31,475 bases of DNA. Origin: Chondrus crispus. Its lineage: Eukaryota; Rhodophyta; Florideophyceae; Gigartinales; Gigartinaceae. Positions 1 to 7,297 of this stretch are shown piece after piece (position 1 is the stretch's first letter; the number at the start of each line of letters is the position of its first letter). The position numbers and the translations under genes were made by a program. A model generated the notes under the pieces. The model saw nothing but the letters and a program-made list of their open reading frames with translations, was not told the origin of the DNA and did not search any database. Location: the NCBI RefSeq assembly GCF_000350225.1, contig NW_005179045.1:86713-118187 (forward strand), in the 5' to 3' direction.

Positions 1-298
1 GCGATCCATCTTTCTTTCCTCTCGTGTGTGATTGACCAGCCGGTCCTTGGATTGGCCAGTGGTCGTGATTAGATCTGATCAGGCTCGCTCGGCTGTTAAG
101 GCTGAATTTTTGCTATTTGCCGAGACAGCAGACTGTTTTTGGTAATCGGGCCTCGTTGGGGAGACGATCGAAAATCAGTTTTGTCAGGCACGCTCCGCTC
201 AAATCCTTGACTCTATCTCGCCCTTTGCGGGCTGTCTGTATCGTCTCCCCAGCGTCCGCGCTCTTGTCGCGCCACTACGGCAGTAAACATATCGGCTC
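1..298. other. Left-edge stretch without a supported gene
   Basis: I see no convincing coding region, RNA gene or repeat here. The short open frames lack ribosome binding sites and protein-like composition. The stretch lies downstream of the minus-strand gene ending at 299. Confidence 0.5.
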
Positions 299-751
299 TT
301 AAAACTCCCTCTTCCATCTCTGAAGCTCAAGTTCGATCTCTCGGAGCCTTTGCTTCGTCCTGAAAATCTGCTTACATCGCCTCTTTTTCTCAGCTGGAAT
401 GACAAATGCCATATATCCAATATTTTCAAACTTCTTTCGGTTTTCTATCAGATACTGAAACAGGGCGGCATTCGGAATACCGAATTTCCAATCCAAGAGA
501 GTCACGAAGTTCTGGATATCCTTCTCTGAGATATGTAGTTCACAGTGATGCCCGGCATACGCGAAAAACCCAAGACTGTCAGCCAACGCAATCTGATCTG
601 AATTAAGCGTTGCACTGTGTGCTGCCTGCGAATTTAAAACTGCAGCGGCCGTCACTGAGAGAGCGACAAGCCTGCAGGCACTCTTGCTAAAAAGCCTCAA
701 GATCGTGCCCAGACCGGCATACAGCTCATCCGCGCAATATCGCCAAATCAA
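299..751 (-). CDS. Small exported protein of unknown function
   Basis: I do not recognise the family. After a poorly supported N-terminus the frame has a typical signal peptide: a basic stretch (FSKSACR), a hydrophobic core (LVALSVTAAAVL) and an Ala-rich cleavage region near SQAAHSA. The mature part is about 100 residues, begins around TLNSDQIAL, contains two Cys (one in a GHHCEL segment) and ends in a charged Lys/Arg/Glu-rich tail that may be helical. The start is uncertain. There is no ATG upstream of the signal sequence; the longest frame begins at a TTG, and another in-frame TTG near 700 would give a more normal signal peptide. It overlaps the end of the exported ORF at 726-983, so the two may be co-transcribed. 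A periplasmic location is inferred. Confidence 0.55.
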   Translation of the reverse strand: MIWRYCADELYAGLGTILRLFSKSACRLVALSVTAAAVLNSQAAHSATLNSDQIALADSLGFFAYAGHHCELHISEKDIQNFVTLLDWKFGIPNAALFQYLIENRKKFENIGYMAFVIPAEKKRRCKQIFRTKQRLREIELELQRWKREF

Positions 752-983
752 AACTAACTATCGTCGCTTGCTCACGGCTCTTGTTCGATTGCTGCTCTTT
801 CTGATTGCTCTCGGCAAGCAAAGCGCGCTTTCGGGATTCTTGAGCATAGTTGAAATTGTTCGGCAGCAGTTTGACGCCTCGATTATCAGCCTTGGCCGGC
901 GGGTGAAAGCTGCAAATGACTGCGATCATCACCGCAAGAACAGGGTTATACACAAGACGGAAGTCGGGTCGAATGTTCACCAT
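726..983 (-). CDS. Putative small exported peptide
   Basis: An 85-codon frame beginning with ATG. Residues 12-30 form a hydrophobic segment (NPVLAVMIAVICSF) followed by PPAKA, which looks like a signal peptide with an Ala-x-Ala cleavage site. The rest is short, polar and rich in Gln, Lys, Glu and Ser, with no recognised domain. AGGA sits directly against the ATG, so translation may begin at the next codon (GTG) or at the internal Met before IAVICSF. Its 3' end overlaps the start of the gene at 299-751 by about 26 bases, which suits a two-gene unit. No copy of the repeated CCTGACA-N16-GTCTA promoter lies upstream. It is a modest candidate; a chance ORF is possible. Confidence 0.4.
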   Translation of the reverse strand: MVNIRPDFRLVYNPVLAVMIAVICSFHPPAKADNRGVKLLPNNFNYAQESRKRALLAESNQKEQQSNKSREQATIVSFDLAILRG

Positions 984-1418
984 TCCTACTAAATCTGTTT
1001 CGTGTGTTCGAAAGAACTACCAGCACGTCGCGTTCATCAGAAGACACCTGAGTTCAGTTGGTCCAAAGTGCGTTCACTGGTGTAGGGGCATTAACTGTCC
1101 TGCCATCATGAACTCCGCCGGTTGTTGAGCGCTGGTGCAGTGATATTACCTATTCCCGTATCGGGTCGCTTCGATTCCTCCTAACCGACCCTTTCATCAT
1201 GTTCCCTTTAGGTAAGCTTTGAGAGCATTGCCGCACTTTTGACGAGCCTACCACCAGTGCGACGATAGTTTCAATACCAATATTGGTGAAGTTTCCCAAC
1301 GCTTGGCCATGGTTCGCTAATCTCGGCCAAGCCTTGGTTTGCGAACACAGCTTGGCCAACTACTTCAAACGGGTGAGTTTCAATCCATACTGCTGCGTTA
1401 CCGCACAATGGTGGCTCA
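984..1418. other. Intergenic stretch without a supported gene
   Basis: This separates the minus-strand small ORFs from the 3' end of the minus-strand hydrolase. Short overlapping frames on both strands look like chance. Around 1300-1365 there are several copies of the short string TTGGCC/GGCCAA in both orientations, which could fold, but no T-tract terminator is evident. Confidence 0.5.
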
Positions 1419-2417
1419 TCACACCGGGGACGGCGAAAACTCTTGGGAACCGGCTTTATTGTCGGATTTTTCAATACTGATCACGCTTGCAGAAAAGGCT
1501 GGGTTAGTGATTCTCCTGCAACCCGTTACCAATGAATCTTGGAGGAATTCGCCAACACGAAGTTCATAGTCCTGAGACATTTGCGCATAAGTGCCAACAT
1601 GCCGTTCGGTTTCCCTGACCCAAAGTTCACCGTTGCCAGCCTCAGCGAGCTCGTGGGAGTGGTTAACGGGGATGAAGCGGTCTCCGTTCGAATGAATGAC
1701 TAAGAGTTTTCGATTGACCAATTGACGGGCCTGCTCCAGAGGCTTAAACCGATCTATCCTGACGCCAATCAAAAACCTGGCAATTAGGACCGTTCCTAGT
1801 AAGAACGGCCGCCCCAAGCGGAGGGGCAGAACTCTCGGGAAGTTGTGTGCCAAAACCGCCCCAAAGTCAGCGAATGAACTATCGCTCACGACAGCCGCAA
1901 TACCGGACTCCTCCGCTGCAGCGGCGACCGCCGCAGCACCGCCCATTGATGCCCCCATCACACCTATTGTTCCGGCGACGTAGCCCTTTTCGGTGAGCCA
2001 GTCATAGCCTCCCAAAACGTCCAAACGTTCGTTATAACCGTAACTGAGTCGCGCAGTGTCGCTTTGGCCATGCCCGCGAAGGTCTACTGCCAGCACTGAC
2101 AGGCCCATTTCGGTGAGTGTCGCCACCATCGGTAACGCGTCCGCTTCAAGCTCATGACCTTTATGGCCGCCCTTGCCATGCACCATTATCACTGCGCCGG
2201 CAGGATTTTCTGCGCCTACGTACCAGGCACTTAAGCGCAGGCCGTCCCTACTCCATAGCGCGACCTCTTGATGGGCGGGCACCCGTCCTGTAACTGGAAT
2301 GTCCTCGAGCCGCTTTGGCGGCATCGTGAACTGATGTGCCAGAGCGGTAGCCACGACCAAGTAAAATGCCAGGCCTAGTGCAGCCACGCCAACAAAGACT
2401 GGTACCGTCAATTCCAT
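1419..2417 (-). CDS. Membrane-anchored alpha/beta hydrolase (serine esterase/peptidase-like)
   Basis: A 332-residue alpha/beta-hydrolase. One N-terminal hydrophobic segment (about residues 5-26, VPVFVGVAALGLAFYLVVATAL) should anchor it in the inner membrane. The fold starts at about residue 50. Visible motifs are the oxyanion strand VIMVHGKGG, the nucleophile elbow GASMGG (Ser157), the acid in SNGDRFIP (Asp245) and the base in ERHVGTY (His272), a complete triad. The overall pattern resembles BEM46/YfhR-like hydrolases; the substrate is unknown. The open frame extends to 2567, but I place the start at ATG 2417: it has GGGAGC upstream, it opens directly into the membrane segment, and a copy of the recurrent CCTGACA-N16-GTCTCC promoter (2455-2483) lies inside the longer frame. 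The gene is divergent from the Sel1 lipoprotein gene, which has the same promoter type. Confidence 0.9.
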   Translation of the reverse strand: MELTVPVFVGVAALGLAFYLVVATALAHQFTMPPKRLEDIPVTGRVPAHQEVALWSRDGLRLSAWYVGAENPAGAVIMVHGKGGHKGHELEADALPMVATLTEMGLSVLAVDLRGHGQSDTARLSYGYNERLDVLGGYDWLTEKGYVAGTIGVMGASMGGAAAVAAAAEESGIAAVVSDSSFADFGAVLAHNFPRVLPLRLGRPFLLGTVLIARFLIGVRIDRFKPLEQARQLVNRKLLVIHSNGDRFIPVNHSHELAEAGNGELWVRETERHVGTYAQMSQDYELRVGEFLQDSLVTGCRRITNPAFSASVISIEKSDNKAGSQEFSPSPV

Positions 2418-2454
2418 TTCTTGCTCCCTGATTTGCCTGTTGTGTTTGTTCTCA

Positions 2455-2483
2455 GGAGACGTTGAAATCGGTAAGCTGTCAGG
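2455..2483 (-). promoter_or_regulatory. Recurrent ECF-like promoter of the hydrolase gene
   Basis: On the minus strand, CCTGACA is followed after exactly 16 bp by GTCTCC. This is one of twelve copies in the window. It lies 37 bp upstream of ATG 2417 and inside the frame that would result from the longer start, so it argues for the shorter protein. The sigma-factor assignment is inference. Confidence 0.75.
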
Positions 2484-2647
2484 GCCAATCGAAACAAATA
2501 AGATCAACAGATTGCCCATGCCACTCAACCCAAGGGGAGCGTTCTGACGATGGCGTTGTGCTCGCAAAGCGACTAAGTTTGACTTTCAGAACGGCTGCGC
2601 TGTAGAACTGACCCGAAGCGCTTATTGAGGTGCTGGCGCGAGTGACT

Positions 2648-2668
2648 CAAATTAGCTTGACTAATTTG
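2648..2668. promoter_or_regulatory. Perfect 8-bp inverted repeat in the divergent intergenic region
   Basis: CAAATTAG and CTAATTTG are exact inverted copies separated by CTTGA. The repeat lies between two divergent promoters of the same type (2455-2483 minus, 2741-2769 plus). It could be an operator for a dimeric regulator. It is AT-rich with no T-tract, so a terminator is less likely. Confidence 0.4.
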
Positions 2669-2740
2669 CCTGCGAATCAAGGCGCTGAATAGCGCTCAGA
2701 TCAACCTTGCGCGGACGGCGTGGCAGAACTTTTATGCCAG

Positions 2741-2769
2741 CCTGACAAGTCGTGAGCTGAGACGTCTAG
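2741..2769 (+). promoter_or_regulatory. Recurrent ECF-like promoter of the Sel1 lipoprotein gene
   Basis: CCTGACA, 16 bp, GTCTAG. The -10 end is 26 bp before ATG 2796, which leaves a short leader containing the ATGGGGAG ribosome binding site. It is one of the best matches to the window-wide consensus. Confidence 0.8.
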
Positions 2770-2795
2770 TAATAACAATCTATGGGGAGTTAACT

Positions 2796-4937
2796 ATGAA
2801 GATCACCGTTCTGCGTAGGCTTGGCACTGTCTTTGCCATCGGCCTGGCCAGCGTCCTGGCCGCGTGCAGCTCAACAAATTCCGACAAGCCACTACTTGAT
2901 CCTGCAAACGCGAAGGCGGTTTTCGGGGATAAGGCAGGCGCACTGGTTGTCACACCAAAGAACGAAGTTGACTTATCCCAGGACGGCTCAGCTGTCTATC
3001 TGGAAGCTGAACTCAGCGGAAACGGTTACCGTGTAAGCAATGACCGCGAAGAGGATGACCTGCAAGCCAGCTTTCACACCATACCCGGGACGGATGGCAA
3101 ATACCTGATTCAGCTTCTACCGGACGCAAACGACAAAACCCTTTATGCCATTGGACAAAAATTCGACCGTCGTTTAGCAATCGACGGATTTTTGATTGAC
3201 GATGCCACCTGGGCAGCAGCAACAGCAAACGGTCTAGCAGTTGAAAAGACTAGCGATGGGGTATCAGTCAAAGATGAACAGTCCTTGCTGGAACTGGCGC
3301 GACTTTATACCCAAATCAACGCCGTCAGGTTGCGCGCACCCGCTGGGTTCAATGGCGGCTTGATGATAGTTGCCCAAGACAAAGAGCAGCAGCGAACCCT
3401 CACGTCGATGGCCGCGTTCACCTCGTGCCTGGCTATGGCCGGACACGCACACGACCTTTCTGTCAAAAAGCTTCCGGCACCGCATAGTCAGGGCGTAGCC
3501 ATGGGCAAGATCGATGTAGAAAAGGCTCGTCCAGATTGCCAAAAGGCCATTGAGCTCACGGGACATGCGTCGGTACGTTATGCCATGCTTAGGATTGATG
3601 TTCGGGAAAAGAACTATGCGGCGACAGAAAAGGCTTTGGATCGCCTGCTCCAGGACCAGTACCCCTTAGCGTATGTCATGAAAGCTGACATGCTTGCTAG
3701 AGGTGTTGGAATTGAGAAGAATCCCGCAAAAGCTTTAGCCGTCCTGAGACAGGGGGCAGCGACCGGTTCTCCGATCGCGCGCTACTACCTCGGTTTCTTT
3801 CATACGCTAGGCACCCTGGGCAAGCCCGACTATGAGTTTGCCCGCCAGCAGTTCGAATCGCTACTGAAGGATCATGATTACGCCCCCGCCCGGTCCGCGT
3901 TAGCGCAGATCTACGAGTATGGGCAAGGGGTCAAAAAAGATCCAACAAAAGCGCTCAGCCTCTACAGACAGGCCGCCAAGACCGATGACCCGGCAGCGCA
4001 CCTTGGACTGGGTAGGATGCTCTATTTCGGAACAGGAACAGATCGGAACCTAAAGGCGGCCTATGCCGGACTAAAGAAAGCAGCGGACTTTGGATACGGA
4101 CAAGCCCAGTACCTGGCTGGCTTTATGATCGCCCGAGGTCAAGGAGTGAGCAAAGACGAAAAAGTTGCCAGACAACTTCTCGAAGCTGGCGTCGAACAGG
4201 GTAACAATGATGCCCGCGCCGAGTTGGGACGACTGCTGTACAACGGCCTTGGTGGAGCCAAAGATCAGAAGCGCGGCATGGCATTGCTCAAAACCGCGAA
4301 GAAAAACGGCAGCAAAAGTGCCGTTGCCTATCTCACCGCAATTGAACGACCCGCCACGCAGTATTCAAAGGTGCCAGGCGAGTACCAACAGGACCTTGAC
4401 CGCGTCTTGTCATCAAATGGCTCGATTGCAGTGACCGTCGAGAATCAGGCATTCCTCGGGGGCCTGGGCTCGGGCATGCTAAAGCAGTGTGGCGTTCCGC
4501 AAAATGGCGCGCTACGCGCTGAAATGCAGAAATTCGTCCTGACCATCGTCAACGGATCCATAATGGGGTCGAACTACTCAGACAGAAACCTCGGAAAGGT
4601 GTGGGGCAGTGCGGCCAGACAGCAGGCCAATCTTGCCAGTGGCATCCATGTTGGCCGCCAGATCCCGTGTAAAACCGCCGCTGCGGTCTCTGTCAGGCTC
4701 ATCAAAGCACTTAAGGCATCCACCAGAGGCGCTGATGGTGGTTTATCTCCCTTCGTCCACTCCTGCAGTCCGAAATTCGATCAACGCCGTTGTCAATGCT
4801 TGGCCGATAACGGGCGGGCAGTCATGCCCGACATTCACCAGCAATTTTATCGCCGGGATCTAATCAAATCCATCATTAATCGCAATCCCCTCATTGGTCT
4901 TCAGATCGCCATGGCCTGCCAGATTAGCAACTACTGA
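2796..4937 (+). CDS. Sel1-repeat (TPR-like) lipoprotein
   Basis: A 713-residue lipoprotein. The N-terminus has a basic start, a hydrophobic core and the lipobox VLAAC, with Cys at about residue 23, so it should be lipid-anchored facing the periplasm. Residues of about 25-270 form an unrecognised N-terminal region. From about 285 to 515 there is a run of roughly six Sel1-type repeats, shown by recurring patterns such as A-x-x-x-L-G/A-x-x-Y/F-x-x-G-x-G-V-x-K-D-x-x-K-A and by phrases such as YEYGQGVKKD and MIARGQGVSKD. Sel1 repeats are solenoid scaffolds for protein partners. The C-terminus (515-713) carries six or more Cys, including SCSPKFDQRRCQCLAD, a compact Cys-containing tail likely to form disulfides. 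ATGGGGAG precedes the ATG, and the recurrent promoter lies immediately upstream. A partner or a role in envelope stress cannot be read from the sequence. Confidence 0.9.
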   Translation: MKITVLRRLGTVFAIGLASVLAACSSTNSDKPLLDPANAKAVFGDKAGALVVTPKNEVDLSQDGSAVYLEAELSGNGYRVSNDREEDDLQASFHTIPGTDGKYLIQLLPDANDKTLYAIGQKFDRRLAIDGFLIDDATWAAATANGLAVEKTSDGVSVKDEQSLLELARLYTQINAVRLRAPAGFNGGLMIVAQDKEQQRTLTSMAAFTSCLAMAGHAHDLSVKKLPAPHSQGVAMGKIDVEKARPDCQKAIELTGHASVRYAMLRIDVREKNYAATEKALDRLLQDQYPLAYVMKADMLARGVGIEKNPAKALAVLRQGAATGSPIARYYLGFFHTLGTLGKPDYEFARQQFESLLKDHDYAPARSALAQIYEYGQGVKKDPTKALSLYRQAAKTDDPAAHLGLGRMLYFGTGTDRNLKAAYAGLKKAADFGYGQAQYLAGFMIARGQGVSKDEKVARQLLEAGVEQGNNDARAELGRLLYNGLGGAKDQKRGMALLKTAKKNGSKSAVAYLTAIERPATQYSKVPGEYQQDLDRVLSSNGSIAVTVENQAFLGGLGSGMLKQCGVPQNGALRAEMQKFVLTIVNGSIMGSNYSDRNLGKVWGSAARQQANLASGIHVGRQIPCKTAAAVSVRLIKALKASTRGADGGLSPFVHSCSPKFDQRRCQCLADNGRAVMPDIHQQFYRRDLIKSIINRNPLIGLQIAMACQISNY

Positions 4938-5440
4938 CTCAGATTTGAGTAGTCTGTCTAGATGGATTCGGGTTTCACTTCCCAGGCCGGATCAGAATGC
5001 AATGGCGACAACCGAACGGGACTAGGCGCGGCAAGGACTCAAAGAAAGGCCACCGCCCTTGTCTCTCATATGGCATTCGTGCGGTGTGTGAGATGACCGA
5101 CATCAGGCATTCGCTGCCTCGCTCAGGCCAGTAGAAGCAAGCAACTTAGATGCAGGCAGGCGACTGATCCTACCGGCGCCGGTGGTCGCAACGCAGAAGA
5201 ACGGGCACACATACTGTCGCCTCCACTATCGGCTAGGGTCCCAGGACGCTCGATCCGACATCGAGTGCGGCTACGGGAAATCCTCACCCGTCCAATATGG
5301 TCAGATAAACAGTATCCCCAACTGCGTTTGCGTACCAGCCCGAACGGCTGGCCATTACCCTGACAAGAGCCACCGGGTCCCGTCTATAGATAGAGCAACA
5401 GACAACCAATCAACCTACAAATCAATATCCGGGAATCAAC
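4938..5440. other. Intergenic stretch with one promoter and no supported gene
   Basis: A 145-codon open frame crossing 5182-5619 looks like a shadow: it has no ribosome binding site, an improbable composition, and covers the lipoprotein gene at 5441 in another frame. The only feature I support here is the promoter at 5359-5387. Confidence 0.5.
5359..5387 (+). promoter_or_regulatory. Recurrent ECF-like promoter of the 91-aa lipoprotein gene
   Basis: CCTGACA, 16 bp, GTCTAT. It is identical in spacing to the other copies and lies 53 bp upstream of ATG 5441. Confidence 0.8.
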
Positions 5441-5716
5441 ATGGTGAAGATACCGTCGTCATACCTGCGCGCTGCCCTGCTGCTCGTGATCGCGACCACT
5501 TTGCTCAGCGGATGCGGTCAACAGATCAGCAGTTCATCGAGCAGCGCCCCAGGATTTTTTCTTGGCGTCTTTCATGGCTTCTTTGCATTGTTCGCTTTCA
5601 TTGCCGGGTTGTTCTCTGACATACGAATGTACTCATCGCCCAATACCGGTTCTTGGTATGACTTCGGTTACCTGATTGGCCTTGCTCTTTTTGGTGGGAT
5701 CAGCAGTAATGACTGA
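5441..5716 (+). CDS. Small lipoprotein with hydrophobic segments
   Basis: A 91-residue protein with a lipoprotein signal (core LRAALLLVIATTL, lipobox LLSGC, Cys at about 25), then a Ser-rich linker (SSSSSS), a hydrophobic segment FFLGVFHGFFALFAFIAGLF (about 39-58) and a C-terminal segment with GSWYDFGYLIGLALFGG. The pattern of a Gly/Phe/Leu-rich segment, then an acidic-polar turn with PNTGSWYDFG, recurs in small conserved uncharacterised membrane lipoproteins of proteobacteria, as far as I recall. The function is unknown. It should sit in the envelope with one or two membrane-embedded stretches. Transcription is probably from the promoter at 5359-5387. Confidence 0.85.
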   Translation: MVKIPSSYLRAALLLVIATTLLSGCGQQISSSSSSAPGFFLGVFHGFFALFAFIAGLFSDIRMYSSPNTGSWYDFGYLIGLALFGGISSND

Positions 5717-5778
5717 CGCGCGAAGCGGAGTGAACAAAGGCATCAACGAACAAGCACCCAGAAAAGCAAAAGTTTTGG

Positions 5779-5807
5779 CCTGACAAGCGCATCAGTTGAC
5801 CGTCTTT
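5779..5807 (+). promoter_or_regulatory. Recurrent ECF-like promoter upstream of the 167-aa lipoprotein gene
   Basis: CCTGACA, 16 bp, GTCTTT. The -10 departs from GTCTAT at one position. It lies about 98 bp before ATG 5906, giving a longer leader than most copies. Confidence 0.7.
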
Positions 5808-5905
5808 CCAGTACTAGATCTGTAAAGCGCTGGGCTTCAGGCTCACCTCCAATTAAATGTCTTGGATCTCACATCCTCTTATCAATTCTTGCGAGCAAAT
5901 ATGCT

Positions 5906-6409
5906 ATGAACAAAAGAATCGTCCGATTGCTTCTTGCATTCTCTGTCACTCTGGTTATCAGCGGCTGTGAAAAAGCTGCTGTTGCGTTTCTTGATGCAAG
6001 TGCAGATGTAGTCGTTGAAGACGTTGACAGCGTTGACGCTGGGAAATGGAAATACTATTCGGTTACGGTTAACAGTGGAAACGGCACTGCAGCGATCAGG
6101 ATTTCCGGCAGCCATCTCTCTGGGCCTGCGATTGATTTTGTGTTTATGGCGAAAGACGACTTTGACAAAAGCCTGGGTGCGCTAAAGAAGCAGACTGGCG
6201 AGGATTATCGCTACTACGTTAACTTAACCAGAGCGAATTTGACCGGAGATTTTGATACTACTTGGGTTAAAGTTGAGAACGGCACTTACATGCTTATAGT
6301 CGATAACAGCAAAAACTTTGAAACCAGCCTTATCGACTACTTCACCAAATTTCTGGATACGACTGCTAACTATTCTGTAAAAATCGTGGCGACTGACGTA
6401 GTCAAGTGA
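5906..6409 (+). CDS. Lipoprotein with a beta-rich periplasmic domain
   Basis: A 167-residue lipoprotein with signal MNKRIVRLLLAFSVTLVISGC; the lipobox VISGC puts the lipidated Cys at 21. The mature part appears to be one beta-sandwich-like domain: alternating short strands (KWKYYSVTVNSGNGTAAIRISG, then DTTWVKVENGTYMLIVDNS) resemble the pre-peptidase C-terminal type of domain in layout, but I would not assign that family. The end is YSVKIVATDVVK. No catalytic motif is visible. It is likely a periplasmic or outer-membrane-associated binding or structural protein. It is preceded by the promoter at 5779-5807 and follows the 91-aa lipoprotein in the same direction. Confidence 0.85.
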   Translation: MNKRIVRLLLAFSVTLVISGCEKAAVAFLDASADVVVEDVDSVDAGKWKYYSVTVNSGNGTAAIRISGSHLSGPAIDFVFMAKDDFDKSLGALKKQTGEDYRYYVNLTRANLTGDFDTTWVKVENGTYMLIVDNSKNFETSLIDYFTKFLDTTANYSVKIVATDVVK

Positions 6410-6610
6410 ATCAGTCCGATGGACCAACCGGCACAGATCTACCCTATCAAAGCACTTGAAGCCACTTTGGTCGCAAACAATCTAAAGCATTTCTCAACAA
6501 GGTCTAGGGAGTGCGCCTACCATGCATTTGTTTCACAATGCTATCTCGCCTGAATGCGATGGCATACAACAAATGAACATCGATCAACCACCCGCTAGTC
6601 AGGATGCAAT

Positions 6611-7141
6611 ATGAGACTCTCTAAACAACTTAATCTGCTGCCCTGGATGTTTGTAGCGTTCACATCCGCCGCAAGAGCCGATGGCCCCGGCTATGAAGTT
6701 TGCAACGATACGAAGCGCCCACTCGCTGTGGCATACCTCGTGCAAAGTGGATTCGAGGTGTTCGGATCGACCTGGCGTTGGCAGGGCTACTGGGTAACCG
6801 AACCAGGGGTCTGCGAGCGTCACCTGGATACGCACGATGCGGTTAACGCCTTGGTATTGTTCAGAGAAGTAGACCAAAACAAAAATCAACTTGGAAAAGA
6901 CGTCGCGTTCGGGCCGGAGTCGTTCAGTACTGGGAGAGGTGCCTGGGCTAGTTCGAAAGCGGAGCCGGGTGGCAAATATTGCGCGTATGGATCTGGCGAA
7001 GCGATATCGAAAGACATTGCCGAGCACGAATCATGCAGGAAAACTGGTAAAGCCCGAAATTACTCCGTCTACTGGACCGGCCTTGGACAAACCCATGAGC
7101 AGGTGAACGAATCAGGACCTCATCGGCTGCGAGTTAAATAA
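6611..7141 (+). CDS. Exported DUF1036-family protein
   Basis: A 176-residue protein with a Sec signal peptide (about residues 1-23, ending SAARA before DGPGYEV). The mature N-terminus carries the DUF1036 pattern: a short strand with VCNDT, then PLAVAYLVQSG, then GYWVTEPGVCERHL, that is a Cys-Asn motif followed by G-Y/W-W-x-x-x-P-G-x-C. Four or more Cys in the exported part suggest disulfides. DUF1036 proteins are small periplasmic proteins of unknown function in proteobacteria. AGGA lies just before the ATG. No recurrent promoter is seen upstream, unlike the three lipoprotein genes before it. A second protein with the same type of domain is at 24326-25075. Confidence 0.85.
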   Translation: MRLSKQLNLLPWMFVAFTSAARADGPGYEVCNDTKRPLAVAYLVQSGFEVFGSTWRWQGYWVTEPGVCERHLDTHDAVNALVLFREVDQNKNQLGKDVAFGPESFSTGRGAWASSKAEPGGKYCAYGSGEAISKDIAEHESCRKTGKARNYSVYWTGLGQTHEQVNESGPHRLRVK

Positions 7142-7297
7142 GGGACCTACCTGGGTATCTATCCGTTAATCGGACTATCACGGTAGTTCCGATGCACGCG
7201 GAACCCGGGCAAGATCGCATACCGTCGAGGTAAACGGCGTTATCACATTAATTCACCAGTTTCCCTTGGGAATGACATTTCTACGAATAATCTACTC

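Noticed and set aside
5182..5619. 145-codon plus frame
   Set aside because: No ribosome binding site, unnatural composition, and it overlaps the well-supported lipoprotein gene at 5441 in a different frame.
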